DNA of 64,000 bases from Bradyrhizobium agreste (GTDB lineage: Bacteria > Pseudomonadota > Alphaproteobacteria > Rhizobiales > Xanthobacteraceae): positions 186,001 to 250,000 of the forward strand of contig NZ_JACCHP010000005.1 in assembly GCF_016031625.1 (NCBI RefSeq), written 5' to 3'. A program made the translations under genes and the position numbers. This document shows positions 38,785 through 47,413 of the stretch, one piece after another (within the stretch, counting starts at the first letter, position 1; each line of letters begins with the position of its first letter). The notes beneath the pieces were generated by a model. The model was not told the DNA's origin and made no database searches. It saw only the letters and a list, made by a program, of their open reading frames with translations.

Positions 38785-40214
38785 TAGATGTCGTAATACA
38801 AATGGAACTCGTAAGGATGCGGTCGCAGCCGGATCGGGTCGACCTCCTTCTTGCGCTTGTAGTCGAGCCAGGTTTCGATCACGTCAGTGGTGAAGACGTC
38901 CCCGCGTAGCATGAATGCGTGGTCGCGCTCGAGCGCGTCGAGCGCCTGGTCCAGCGATCCCGGCGTGGACTTCACCTCCTTCGCCTCCGCAGGCGGGAGG
39001 TCGTAGAGATTCTTGTCGATCGGGCTGCCAGGGTCGATCTGCTTGTCGATACCGTCGAGGCCGGCCATCAGCATTGCAGCGAAGGCCAGGTAGGGATTGC
39101 AGGAGGGATCGGGTGAACGAAACTCGACGCGCTTTGCGCGCGGATTCGGCGAATACATCGGAATCCGGCAGCAGGCGGAGCGATTGCGCTGGGAGTAGAC
39201 GAGGTTGATCGGAGCTTCATAACCCGGCACGAGGCGCCGGTAGGAGTTCGTGGTGGGGGCGCAGAGCCCGCACAACGCCCAGGCGTGGCTCAAGAGCCCG
39301 CCGATATAGTAGCGCGCGAGCTGGCTCAGCTCGGCGTAGTCGCCCTTATCGTAGAACAAATTGGTCTCGCCCTTCCAGAGCGACTGGTGAACGTGCATGC
39401 CCGAAGCGTTGTCCTCGAACAGCGGCTTCGGCATGAAGGTCGCGGTCTTGCCATGCTGATGCGCGGTATTCTTCACCACGTATTTGTAGATCATCAAATT
39501 GTCGGCCATGCGGGTCAGCGTGGTGAAGCGCATGTCGATCTCGTTCTGGCCGCCGGTCGCGACCTCATGGTGATGGGCTTCGATCTGGATTCCCAGAGAT
39601 TCCATCGTCAGCACCATTTCGGTGCGCAGCGCCTGCATGCTGTCGGTCGGAGGAACGGGAAAATACCCCTCCTTGGGGCGCGGCTTGTGCCCCAGATTCG
39701 GCCCCTCCTCGGCGCCGGTGTTCCAGCTGCCTTCGCTGGAATCGATCTCATGCATGGCGTAATTGATGCCCTGACCGTAGCGCACCTCGTCGAAGACGAA
39801 AAATTCCGCTTCCGGGCCGAAGTAACTCGTATCGGCGCGACCAGTACCCTTGAGATAGGTTTCAGCCTTCTGAGCGATATGGCGCGGATCGCGGCTATAG
39901 GATTGGCCGGTCACGGGGTCGCGGATGTTGCAGATGAGGACCAGCGTCTTTGCTGGGCTATAGGGGTCGAGGAAGGCCGTCGTCGGATCGGCGACGACCA
40001 GCATGTCGCTCTCCTGAATCTCCTGGAAGCCGCGGATCGATGAGCCGTCGAACCCGACGCCCTCCTCGAGCGCATCGATGCTCACCGCGCTCGGCGGGAC
40101 GGAAAAATGTTGCCATACCCCCGGCAGGTCAGTGAACCGCAGATCGATCATCTCGATCTTGTCGTCCTTGATCGCCTTCACGAGATCTTCCGCCGTCGCA
40201 CATTTTGGAAACAT
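38784..40214 (-). CDS. glnA: Type I glutamine synthetase, divergent paralogue
   Basis: A 476-residue GSI that makes glutamine from glutamate, ammonia and ATP. Signature blocks 'Phe-Asp-Gly-Ser-Ser-Ile-Arg-Gly' near residue 53, 'Gly-Pro-Glu-Ala-Glu-Phe-Phe' near residue 128 and 'Asn-Arg-Ser-Ala-Cys-Cys-Arg-Ile-Pro' near residue 345 are intact. The adenylylation tyrosine is present (Tyr404 in 'Asn-Leu-Tyr-Asp-Leu-Pro-Pro'). There is no adjacent glnB/glnK. In rhizobia the main glnA lies beside glnB and has a different N-terminus (from memory), so this is probably a second isoform. I saw no sigma-54 promoter upstream. Confidence 0.93.
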   Translation of the reverse strand: MFPKCATAEDLVKAIKDDKIEMIDLRFTDLPGVWQHFSVPPSAVSIDALEEGVGFDGSSIRGFQEIQESDMLVVADPTTAFLDPYSPAKTLVLICNIRDPVTGQSYSRDPRHIAQKAETYLKGTGRADTSYFGPEAEFFVFDEVRYGQGINYAMHEIDSSEGSWNTGAEEGPNLGHKPRPKEGYFPVPPTDSMQALRTEMVLTMESLGIQIEAHHHEVATGGQNEIDMRFTTLTRMADNLMIYKYVVKNTAHQHGKTATFMPKPLFEDNASGMHVHQSLWKGETNLFYDKGDYAELSQLARYYIGGLLSHAWALCGLCAPTTNSYRRLVPGYEAPINLVYSQRNRSACCRIPMYSPNPRAKRVEFRSPDPSCNPYLAFAAMLMAGLDGIDKQIDPGSPIDKNLYDLPPAEAKEVKSTPGSLDQALDALERDHAFMLRGDVFTTDVIETWLDYKRKKEVDPIRLRPHPYEFHLYYDI

Positions 40215-40260
40215 GGCTCGCTCCCTGCATCATTGAGATGCGCGTCTTGCGGGTCGCGTT

Positions 40261-40284
40261 GCCGTTCAGCCGCAGCCGAACGGC
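40261..40284. other. Inverted repeat in the glnA leader
   Basis: GCCGTTC (40261-40267) and GAACGGC (40278-40284) are a 7-bp inverted repeat with a 10-base centre, about 47 bases upstream of the glnA start on the minus strand. It could be a regulator site or an RNA hairpin. Confidence 0.3.
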
Positions 40285-40374
40285 TTGCGACGGATTATGG
40301 TCCATACTCCGTTGCCGCCCCTCCAGCCTCAATCCGGCTTGGCGGCATTTGCAGTCAGCGGCACGCCAGCTGCT

Positions 40375-40557
40375 TCAGCTTTGGTGAGGCCCTCGCATCA
40401 GCTTCATGGCGTCTTCGATATGCCGCCAGGTCTTGGCGAGCTCAAGCTCGCCCTTCGACTCGAGCTCGATGGCATTCTGGGCGGCTTCCGCAATGGCCTT
40501 GGGGCCATGTGCTTCCAGCAACTGCCGAGCATAGTCGTGGATTTCGATTTCTCGCAT
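40375..40557 (-). CDS. 60-residue conserved cytoplasmic protein, unknown
   Basis: A small helical, charged protein beginning Met-Arg-Glu-Ile-Glu-Ile-His-Asp-Tyr-Ala-Arg-Gln-Leu-Leu-Glu and ending Met-Arg-Gly-Pro-His-Gln-Ser. A very strong ribosome site (GAGGGAGGTGA) precedes the ATG at 40557; a longer frame upstream is not needed. Similar short proteins with an 'Ala-Arg-Gln-Leu-Leu-Glu-Ala-His-Gly' segment are, from memory, common in Bradyrhizobium and Rhodopseudomonas. It is divergent from the SPW protein across 241 bases. Function is unknown. Confidence 0.72.
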   Translation of the reverse strand: MREIEIHDYARQLLEAHGPKAIAEAAQNAIELESKGELELAKTWRHIEDAMKLMRGPHQS

Positions 40558-40798
40558 GGCGTCACCTCCCTCTTGTCCTCGGCGCAATACGAATGACGTG
40601 CGGCCCGGGACGATAGACGTCGACACCTATCAAGCGCGGCTAGTCTGCATCCTGGTGCAGGCACTCGCAAGGGCTCTTTCCGGGGCATGGGCCGCGAGGA
40701 TTTGGATGCGGCTCCAGTCGCGGCGACACGGCGCAGGTCGGAGGGATGCATTTTCGCAGTTGCGTCACCATCTAACCGGAAGAAGGGAGGTGAGCATC

Positions 40799-41161
40799 AT
40801 GCGCATCCAACATTGGCAAGACGCTGCAAGCCTGCTCGTGGGCCTTTGGCTGGTCCTTTCTTCCTTTATCCTGGGCTGGTCCGGGGCGCCTGTCTGGGTC
40901 TCCATCGCGCTCGGGCTCGGTGTCGTGCTGTTTGCCATCGAGGCATTTGTCATCCCGTCCTATCTGGAAGAATGGGGAGAAATGCTGCTGGGCCTGGCTC
41001 TGCTACTGGCACCTTGGACCTTTGGCTATGAGCCGGTATCGGCCACGGTGAGCAGCGTGCTGTCCGGTATACTGGTGATCCTGCTCGCTGGCTGGGAGTT
41101 GATGACCGATCGCGATTTCAGCACCTGGTGGCACGATCGCTGGCATCGCCTGGCCGGCTGA
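40799..41161 (+). CDS. SPW-repeat membrane protein
   Basis: A 120-residue inner-membrane protein with four hydrophobic segments in two repeats. Each repeat carries a degenerate SPW motif, 'Leu-Ser-Ser-Phe-Ile-Leu-Gly-Trp' near residue 20 and 'Leu-Ala-Pro-Trp-Thr-Phe-Gly-Tyr' near residue 70. This is the layout of the SPW family (PF03779). The ATG follows GGAGGTGA. The C-terminus is Trp- and His-rich ('Trp-Trp-His-Asp-Arg-Trp-His'), which could bind metal. Function is unknown; the family is often seen near stress genes in rhizobia. Confidence 0.85.
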   Translation: MRIQHWQDAASLLVGLWLVLSSFILGWSGAPVWVSIALGLGVVLFAIEAFVIPSYLEEWGEMLLGLALLLAPWTFGYEPVSATVSSVLSGILVILLAGWELMTDRDFSTWWHDRWHRLAG

Positions 41162-41185
41162 AAAGAGGTGCTAGTCTGGCGCTCG

Positions 41186-41210
41186 CCGACCGCCATTTGC
41201 TGGCGGTCGG
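41186..41210. terminator. Hairpin between convergent SPW and MFS genes
   Basis: A perfect 10-bp stem (CCGACCGCCA / TGGCGGTCGG) with a five-base loop lies 24 bases after the SPW stop and 91 bases after the MFS stop on the other strand. It lacks a T-run but is well placed to act in both directions. Confidence 0.5.
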
Positions 41211-41301
41211 GAGTTCGAGATCGGCTCGCTCGGGCGCGTTGCCGACGCCTCGACGCGAACGCCGGTGCAGGGCCCCGCGGTCCTGCACCAGGATCAACCC
41301 A

Positions 41302-42630
41302 TCACGATGCTGCCCTCGGCTCGATCGGCTGCCAGATGCTGATCTTGCGCGTCTCCGGCATCAGGAACAGCGCGAGCAGGAAGCATACCGCGGGGACCGC
41401 GATCGGATAGATCAACGCGTAGCCGATGCTCCCGGTCGCCGCGAATGCCGCCGACGTGATGAACGGCACCAGTCCGCCACCCCAGCCATTGCCGATGTGG
41501 TACGGCACCGAAACCGACGTGTACCTGATCCTGCCCGGAAAGAATTCCGCCAGGAACGCGCCGACCGGCCCGTAGACCATCCCAACGTAGCAAACGAGGA
41601 TGAAGATGATGAAGATCGCGGTCGGATAGTTGATGTTGCCGGGCTGCGTGACCGCTCCCAGCCATAGATACAGCGGATAGTACGTGATCGCGGCGAGCAG
41701 CATGCCGCCCAGGATGACCGGCTTGCGGCCGATCTGATCCGACAGCCAGCCGAAGAAAATCAGGCTCGGTGTGGCAATCAACAGCGCTGCTCCCACGATG
41801 TAGGCGGAGGTCAGCGGGTCGACCTTGGAGACCTGCTGAAGGAAGTACAGCGCCCAGAACTGACCGCTGTACCAGACCACGCCCTGTCCAATCAGGACCA
41901 CGATTGCGATCCCGATGAATTTGACGTTCGCGCTGAGGAATGCCTCCTTCCAGGGATTCCTCGTCATCTGGCCACGGGCCCTGATCTCCTGGAAGATCGG
42001 CGTCTCCTGGAGCTGGAGTCGAATGTAGATCGCGATGGCTACCAACAGGAAGGACACCAGGAACGGAACGCGCCAAGCCCATTCGTCGAAGGCCTGGTTG
42101 CCGAACCAGGTCCGTGTCAGGATGATCACCGCGAGTGACACCACGATCCCGAGAGTCGGAGAAGTCTGCAGCCAGCCCGTGTAGTAGCCGCGCTTGTCAT
42201 CCGGCACATGCTCCGCGACATATGTGATGGCGCCGCCATATTCGCCGCCCAGGCACAGACCCTGGATCATGCGCAGGCCGAATAGAAGGAACGCCGCCGT
42301 GAGACCGATGGATTGGTAGGTCGGGATCAACCCGATTGCCCCCGTACCCAGTCCCATTCCGCTCAGTGTGATGAGGAAGGTATATTTTCGCCCGACCCGA
42401 TCGCCCATCCATCCAAAGAGGAAAGCTCCCAACGGACGGATCAGGAACCCTGCAGTGAACAGCGCGATCGTGCTGAGGAGAGCCGCAACCGGGTGGGACG
42501 GCTCAAAGAACTTGACCGACAGAACTGCGGCCAGGCTGCCAAAGATATAGAAATCATACCATTCGATGACGTTTCCAACCGACGCGGCAACAATCACGCG
42601 GCGAAAATCGCTCGGTACTTGAACTGCCAT
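41302..42630 (-). CDS. MFS transporter, metabolite:H+ symporter (MHS) family
   Basis: A 442-residue permease with twelve predicted membrane segments. It shows the MHS start 'Ile-Glu-Trp-Tyr-Asp-Phe-Tyr-Ile-Phe-Gly' near residue 18 and the loop motif 'Gly-Asp-Arg-Val-Gly-Arg-Lys' near residue 77. 'Gly-Gly-Glu-Tyr-Gly-Gly-Ala' lies near residue 128. The family (ProP, KgtP, ShiA and others) imports carboxylates or compatible solutes with protons. No neighbouring catabolic gene indicates the substrate. The start at 42630 agrees with the family length. Confidence 0.9.
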   Translation of the reverse strand: MAVQVPSDFRRVIVAASVGNVIEWYDFYIFGSLAAVLSVKFFEPSHPVAALLSTIALFTAGFLIRPLGAFLFGWMGDRVGRKYTFLITLSGMGLGTGAIGLIPTYQSIGLTAAFLLFGLRMIQGLCLGGEYGGAITYVAEHVPDDKRGYYTGWLQTSPTLGIVVSLAVIILTRTWFGNQAFDEWAWRVPFLVSFLLVAIAIYIRLQLQETPIFQEIRARGQMTRNPWKEAFLSANVKFIGIAIVVLIGQGVVWYSGQFWALYFLQQVSKVDPLTSAYIVGAALLIATPSLIFFGWLSDQIGRKPVILGGMLLAAITYYPLYLWLGAVTQPGNINYPTAIFIIFILVCYVGMVYGPVGAFLAEFFPGRIRYTSVSVPYHIGNGWGGGLVPFITSAAFAATGSIGYALIYPIAVPAVCFLLALFLMPETRKISIWQPIEPRAAS

Positions 42631-42903
42631 GTGCTGCTCCTATCAATTCAAACGCTACTCCGGGCGCCTCTTCAGCGCTCATTCGCTCGCGGAGTACGCT
42701 TGGTGCGCGACGCTACAGGCGAGAATTGCGAGTTGCGTCCGCAACGCCTGGTCTCAGGGACGCTCGAGTCACCTGAGAAAAAGCTCCAGCGGTCTCTTCG
42801 ATGCCGCGAGCTATCACGACCTGCCCGTCTGCCGGGGAGGTATAGAAGCAGTGTAATCCCGCTCGCGCTGGCCTCTTATGAGACTTTCGGCTCAATCGAC
42901 CGA
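42631..42903. other. Gap upstream of the MFS gene; no supported gene
   Basis: 273 bases with no convincing frame, ribosome site or long repeat. With the decayed gene that follows, this makes a 550-base region poor in function at the edge of the accessory stretch, next to the comEC core gene. Confidence 0.5.
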
Positions 42904-43087
42904 ACCGAGGCTGACCCCCGCGTCGAGGGTGATCGCATCAAGCTGATCAAGAAGCACAGCGGGGGAAGGCAGCCACAAGGGGCACAATCACTTCATCGAC
43001 AAGGGGCTCGTTGCCGATGTCGAAGGCAACAGGGTCAGGCTGTCCGGCAAGGCGTCGGTGGCCGTGACCATGGAGAAGGAAAAGTAG
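42904..43087 (+). pseudogene. Frameshifted remnant of a small protein gene
   Basis: One frame reads 'Arg-Val-Glu-Gly-Asp-Arg-Ile-Lys-Leu-Ile-Lys-Lys-His-Ser-Gly'. After a run of five G (42960-42964) the sense shifts by one base to 'Glu-Gly-Ser-His-Lys-Gly-His-Asn-His-Phe-Ile-Asp-Lys-Gly-Leu'. It then runs through 'Val-Arg-Leu-Ser-Gly-Lys-Ala-Ser' to a stop at 43085-43087. Removing one G joins both into a single protein-like sequence. No start codon is evident. It is either a real decayed gene or an assembly error in the G-run. Family unknown. Confidence 0.45.
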
Positions 43088-43183
43088 GGCGCTCCGCCGC
43101 TCGTTCCTGATCTGTACCGCTATTCGCACAGCTGCACGGTCCGGTAGCCTGCGTACCCGTCGTGTATCGTTGGGTGCAGGGGT

Positions 43184-45463
43184 ATGGCGGAGCCGGGGCG
43201 GCCAGGACGCTCCCAGGGAGTTGCCGGGACGTGGCCGGTCGGCCGCGCCGCACCGGCTGGCGGCTTTGCGCCGGCGGGCTTTGGCGTCTGGCCGGCCATC
43301 GTCGAAACGCTGCGTCAATGGGCGCGCGCCGAGGCCGGGCCTGGCCGGCTGTTGCCCTGGGTGCCCGTCGCCTTCGGCGGCGGCATCGCGCTTTATTTCG
43401 CCGCAGATCATGAGCCGGTGCTGTGGGTGGTCGTCGCGACGGCGGCCGTTCTCGCCTTTGGCGCCGTGCTTCTGCGGCGGAGCCGGCTGTTTGCGCCCGC
43501 CATCATGCTCGCGGCGGTCGCCGCCGGCTTTGCCATGGCGACATGGAAGACGGCGCGCATCGCTCATCCCGTGCTGGCCAAGCCGCTCTACTCGGTGTCG
43601 CTGTCGGGCTTCGTCGAAGCGCGCGACATCCGCGAGCGCACCGATCGCTTCGTGCTGCGCGTCAGCGCGATGGAGGCGCAGCGCAGCGACGTCAGGCTCG
43701 AGCGCGTGCGCCTGTCGGTGCGCAAGGGCACGGCGCCCGAGGTCGGCAGCTTCGTGCAATTGAAAGCGCGGCTGTTGCCGCCGATCTCGCCGGTGCGCCC
43801 CGGCAGCTATGATTTCTCGCGCGACATGTTCTTTCAGGGCATCGGCGCCTCCGGCTTCGTGATGGGTGCGATCACGGCATCGACGCCGCCGGATGCCGGC
43901 GGCTTGCGGCTGCGCTACGCCGCCTTCATGCAGGGCCTGCGCGACGCGATCGACGCGCGCATCCGCGCAATACTCGAAGGCGACAACCGCGCGATCGCAA
44001 CAGCGTTGCTCACCGGCCGGCGCGATGCGATCACCGCGCCCGTGAACGATGCCATGTTCGTCTCGGGGCTCGGCCATGTGCTGTCGATCTCCGGCTATCA
44101 CATGGCGGTCGTCGCCGGCGTCATCTTCTTCGCGGTGCGCGCGCTGCTGGCCTTGATCCCGGGGTTGGCGGCCGGCTTTGCCATCAAGAAATGGTCGGCG
44201 GCCGCGGCGCTGGTCGCGGCCGCGTTCTACCTCTTGCTCTCGGGCGCGGAGGTCGCGACGCAACGCTCGTTCTTTATGACGGCGGTGGTGCTGATCGCCG
44301 TCATGGTCGACCGCCGTGCCATCACTTTCCGCACGCTGGCGGTGGCGGCGCTGATCGTGCTCGCGGTCGCGCCGGAGGCGTTGGTGCATCCGAGCTTCCA
44401 GATGTCCTTTGCCGCGACGCTCGGACTGGTGGCGCTGGTGCAGATCGGCATGCCGAACCTGCTCGCATCGCCCGATCATTCGGCGACAGCGCGGATCGCG
44501 CTGTGGGGCGGCCGCGAGATCGCGATGCTGTTCCTGGCCTCGCTGATCGCGGGGCTCGCGACCACGCCATACGCCGCGTTCCACTTCCATCGCGTGACCC
44601 CATACGGCGTGCTCGCCAATCTCGGCGCCATGCCGGTGGTCTCGGCGCTGGTGATGCCGGCCGGGCTGTTGGGGCTGCTCGCGGCACCCTTCGGGCTCGA
44701 CGGCGTGTTCTGGTGGTTGATGGGGATCGGCATCGAGTGGATGGTCCAGGTCGCGCGCTGGGTGGCGGCCCTGCCGGGCGCGGTCGGCCGCATTCCCGCC
44801 TTCGGCATCGCGCCGCTGATCGCAGCCAGCTTCGGGCTCATCGTGATGGGGCTGTTGCGCACGCCTTTGCGCTGGTCCGGCGCCCTGGTGCTGCTGGCAG
44901 CGATCCTCTGGGGGCTGTCGGTGCGGCAGCCCGACATCCTGATTGCCGGGGACGGCGCGAGCGTCGCGGTCCGGGGCGGGGATGGACGCTTGCATGTGAT
45001 CCGCGCCGGCAAGGACGGCTTCCTGCTGAAGGAGTGGTTGGCCGCCGATGCCGATCCGCGAGATGCCGGCAACGCCTCATTGGCGAGCGGCGTGTCGTGT
45101 GACGAGTCCGGTTGCGTAGCGCCGCTCGCGGATGGACGGCTGATCGCGTTGGCGATGCGCATCGACACGCTCGCCGATGATTGCAGCCGCGCCGCGCTGG
45201 TGGTGACGGCGCGGCCCGCGCCGTCCGATTGCGCGGCGATGGTGGTCGATCGGGCGCGTCTTGCCAGTCAGGGCGCGCTGGCCTTGATGCGGAGCGGAGA
45301 GGGTTTTTCGGTGCAGGCGGTGAGGGCGAGGGGAGCAAGCCGTCCCTGGCTGCCTGCCGGCGCCGGCGAGGGGGATTTCGACGGCAGCCTGGTGCCAAAG
45401 ACAGCCGTGCCCCGCAACCGGGACGCAACGCCATCAGAGGCCGACTTGCAGGCCGACGATTGA
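43184..45463 (+). CDS. comEC: ComEC/Rec2 family DNA-uptake channel protein
   Basis: A 759-residue polytopic inner-membrane protein. The N-terminal soluble OB-like DUF4131 part is at about residues 60-230. The Competence domain with many membrane segments (about 270-560) carries 'Thr-Gly-Arg-Arg-Asp-Ala-Ile', 'Gly-Leu-Gly-His-Val-Leu-Ser-Ile-Ser-Gly-Tyr-His' and 'His-Pro-Ser-Phe-Gln-Met-Ser-Phe'. The C-terminal 160 residues show no His-x-His-x-Asp-His motif, so the metallo-beta-lactamase domain of Bacillus ComEC is missing or unrecognisable. The family moves single-stranded DNA across the membrane in transformation. The start codon is uncertain within the first 50 residues. Confidence 0.88.
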   Translation: MAEPGRPGRSQGVAGTWPVGRAAPAGGFAPAGFGVWPAIVETLRQWARAEAGPGRLLPWVPVAFGGGIALYFAADHEPVLWVVVATAAVLAFGAVLLRRSRLFAPAIMLAAVAAGFAMATWKTARIAHPVLAKPLYSVSLSGFVEARDIRERTDRFVLRVSAMEAQRSDVRLERVRLSVRKGTAPEVGSFVQLKARLLPPISPVRPGSYDFSRDMFFQGIGASGFVMGAITASTPPDAGGLRLRYAAFMQGLRDAIDARIRAILEGDNRAIATALLTGRRDAITAPVNDAMFVSGLGHVLSISGYHMAVVAGVIFFAVRALLALIPGLAAGFAIKKWSAAAALVAAAFYLLLSGAEVATQRSFFMTAVVLIAVMVDRRAITFRTLAVAALIVLAVAPEALVHPSFQMSFAATLGLVALVQIGMPNLLASPDHSATARIALWGGREIAMLFLASLIAGLATTPYAAFHFHRVTPYGVLANLGAMPVVSALVMPAGLLGLLAAPFGLDGVFWWLMGIGIEWMVQVARWVAALPGAVGRIPAFGIAPLIAASFGLIVMGLLRTPLRWSGALVLLAAILWGLSVRQPDILIAGDGASVAVRGGDGRLHVIRAGKDGFLLKEWLAADADPRDAGNASLASGVSCDESGCVAPLADGRLIALAMRIDTLADDCSRAALVVTARPAPSDCAAMVVDRARLASQGALALMRSGEGFSVQAVRARGASRPWLPAGAGEGDFDGSLVPKTAVPRNRDATPSEADLQADD

Positions 45464-45518
45464 GGATGATGCAGGGGAAATCGGTCCGAGGGGGATTCCC
45501 GCGGGAGGCAAAACCATA

Positions 45519-45546
45519 CCATCTCGCCGGCCTCGGCCGGCGATGG
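45519..45546. terminator. Hairpin between convergent comEC and the small conserved gene
   Basis: CGCCGGCC / GGCCGGCG form a perfect 8-bp stem with a two-base loop, extended outward by CCAT/ATGG past a one-base bulge. It lies between two convergent stop codons and has no T-run on either side. Confidence 0.5.
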
Positions 45547-45590
45547 CATGTAAATCTCGCCCTCGACTTCTCAGCCGGAGGGCAACGGCG

Positions 45591-46025
45591 TCAGCCGATC
45601 GGCAGGCGCGTGATCGTGGGCCGCGTGTCGGCGACGATCTGCGGCTTGTGCTCGCGCTCGGGGGCTGGCTGCGTCACCGGCAATTGCAGCACGGTCGCGC
45701 GCTGGCCTTCGACGAGCTGGGTCACCAGCACGTATTTGCCGTCGGGAAATTCGATCGCATCGTGATGGCGATCGGGAATGTGCGGGTCGATCTTGCCGAA
45801 CTTGCCAACGCGGGAGTTGACGGTGCGCGTCCAGATCCAGCGGTTGTCGTAACGAACGTTGTCGGCGAAAGCGAGCTCCGTTCCCGGCAGCAGGCAGACC
45901 GCGACAGAGAGATCGGCTTCGGAGGCGAAGCCGCGTGTCGAGGTGCCGCGGAAGGTTGTCGTGACGATCGTCTCGCCGACTTGTGCGGGGCGGGTCGCAA
46001 CGGCGTGCAGGCTGTAGTCACACAT
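45591..46025 (-). CDS. Conserved hypothetical protein, 144 residues
   Basis: It starts Met-Cys-Asp-Tyr-Ser-Leu-His-Ala-Val-Ala-Thr-Arg-Pro-Ala at 46025, behind a good GAGGAG site; the frame is open to 46145 but without a ribosome site. The middle has 'Asp-Pro-His-Ile-Pro-Asp-Arg-His-His-Asp-Ala-Ile-Glu-Phe', a cluster of His and Asp that could bind metal. No signal peptide or membrane segment. I recall close relatives only from Bradyrhizobium-type genomes. Function unknown. Confidence 0.75.
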   Translation of the reverse strand: MCDYSLHAVATRPAQVGETIVTTTFRGTSTRGFASEADLSVAVCLLPGTELAFADNVRYDNRWIWTRTVNSRVGKFGKIDPHIPDRHHDAIEFPDGKYVLVTQLVEGQRATVLQLPVTQPAPEREHKPQIVADTRPTITRLPIG

Positions 46026-46535
46026 CGGGGTGCTCCTCTTGCGAAGATAGCAACCCGCGCCTCTTCTGAGGCGCAGGCCTCTATCAGAGTGGAAGTATGC
46101 AACGCTCTGCTTGGTTATAGGCAAATCTACGGCTGCGATTTGCAAGCTGCAATCACATTATCTTTCCCGAATCCAATAGGAACAAAGCCGACGTCTGTGC
46201 ATTCTGAAGGCACCATGTCAGCGCCCCGCGGGCGCCGACCAATCCGAATATTGCCCACTCGAATTCGGAGGCTGTGCGATCGCATTCCGCGCCTTGCGGA
46301 TATGCTCGTTGGTCGCCGATTGCTCGCGCACATGGCGGTGCGCTTGTGTGGCAATGGCTTGCGATGCCAATGGCGTCTCCTCGAACTCTCAGGTCGCGAA
46401 GCGATGTTGCTTCGCGTGGCGTGTCGAGGATGCTGCGCCGGAGCAGGGGCCGGACAATCTGAGCAGAACGGAAAAACCATCCAGCCGGAGCGGAAATGAT
46501 ACGCTCCAACAGGTGTCGAACGACCGCAGGACCGC
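46026..46535. other. 510-base gap downstream of lexA; no supported gene
   Basis: No frame has a ribosome site or protein-like composition. The one notable structure is an 8-bp perfect hairpin, CGCGAAGC / GCTTCGCG, at 46395-46416. The DNA is less GC-rich than its neighbours in places. It may hold the promoter of the 144-residue protein and the 3' end of lexA messages. Confidence 0.4.
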
Positions 46536-47237
46536 TCAGTACTTCCGGTAAAGCCCGATCAGCTTGCCCTGGATCTTCACGCGGTTCGGCGGAAGAATGC
46601 GGACCTCGTAGGCGGCATTGGCGGGTTCGAGCGCGATCGAGGCGCCACGGCGGCGGAAGCGCTTCAGCGTGGCTTCCTCGTCATCGATCAGGGCCACCAC
46701 GATGTCGCCGGTATCGGCGGTTTCGTTGCGCTGGATCAGCGCCATGTCGCCGTCGAGGATGCCGGCCTCGACCATCGAATCGCCGCGCACTTCGAGTGCA
46801 TAGTGCTCGCCCGAGCCGAGCATATCCGGCGGTACGCTGATGGTGTGGCTGCGGGTCTGCAGCGCCTCGATCGGCGTGCCGGCCGCGATGCGGCCCATCA
46901 CGGGCACCGCGACGGGGCGCTCGCCCTCGTCCGCAGGCGGGCTGGAGCTCGCGCGCACCTTGCCGAGATTGCCCTCGATCACGCTCGGGGTGAAGCCGCG
47001 GCGATTGCCGGCGGCGGCCTGGAGCTCGGGCAGCTTGATCACCTCGATGGCACGGGCACGGTTGGGCAGGCGGCGAATGAAGCCGCGCTCCTCGAGCGCC
47101 GTGATCAGGCGATGGATGCCTGACTTCGAGCGCAGGTCGAGCGCATCCTTCATCTCGTCGAAGGAGGGCGGCACGCCGCTTTCCTTCAGACGTTCGCTGA
47201 TGAACCGCAGAAGCTCGTATTGTTTGCGCGTCAACAT
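46536..47237 (-). CDS. lexA: LexA repressor
   Basis: A 233-residue SOS repressor. A winged helix (residues 1-65) binds DNA. The self-cleavage site is Ala119-Gly120 in 'Ile-Ala-Ala-Gly'. The catalytic dyad is Ser154 ('Gly-Asp-Ser-Met') and Lys192 ('Thr-Leu-Lys-Arg'). RecA-stimulated cleavage would release the SOS genes after DNA damage. ATG 47237 is the usual start; a GTG-type start at 47246 adds three residues. An SOS box lies 101 bases upstream, so it should repress itself. Confidence 0.97.
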   Translation of the reverse strand: MLTRKQYELLRFISERLKESGVPPSFDEMKDALDLRSKSGIHRLITALEERGFIRRLPNRARAIEVIKLPELQAAAGNRRGFTPSVIEGNLGKVRASSSPPADEGERPVAVPVMGRIAAGTPIEALQTRSHTISVPPDMLGSGEHYALEVRGDSMVEAGILDGDMALIQRNETADTGDIVVALIDDEEATLKRFRRRGASIALEPANAAYEVRILPPNRVKIQGKLIGLYRKY

Positions 47238-47337
47238 CTCGACCAAAGTCCCCCGGTTGATGTCGTTCGATTCCGAGACGATGAAGTCGGCAATAAGCCG
47301 CTACATCCTCGAAACAAATCATGAACGGACACTATAT

Positions 47338-47352
47338 GTTCGATATGTGTTC
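47338..47352. promoter_or_regulatory. LexA-binding SOS box upstream of lexA
   Basis: GTTC-GATATGT-GTTC is an exact direct repeat GTTC-N7-GTTC, the alphaproteobacterial LexA operator. It lies 101 bases upstream of the lexA start. It also lies downstream of moeA, so lexA is the obvious target. Confidence 0.85.
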
Positions 47353-47413
47353 CGCAACTGCTTAATTTACGGTGAACGAGGCCAAACTCGCGGAATACGT
47401 GTGGCCGGGCAGC

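Noticed and set aside
40215..40374. Sigma-54 promoter for the glutamine synthetase gene
   Set aside because: No GG-N10-GC element with acceptable flanks was found on the minus strand in the leader.
41128..41667. Forward frame opposite the end of the MFS transporter
   Set aside because: Arg/Asp-rich composition, overlaps a strong membrane-protein gene and lacks a ribosome site.
42947..44995. 682-residue minus-strand frame opposite comEC
   Set aside because: His/Arg/Gln-rich shadow; comEC is well supported on the other strand.
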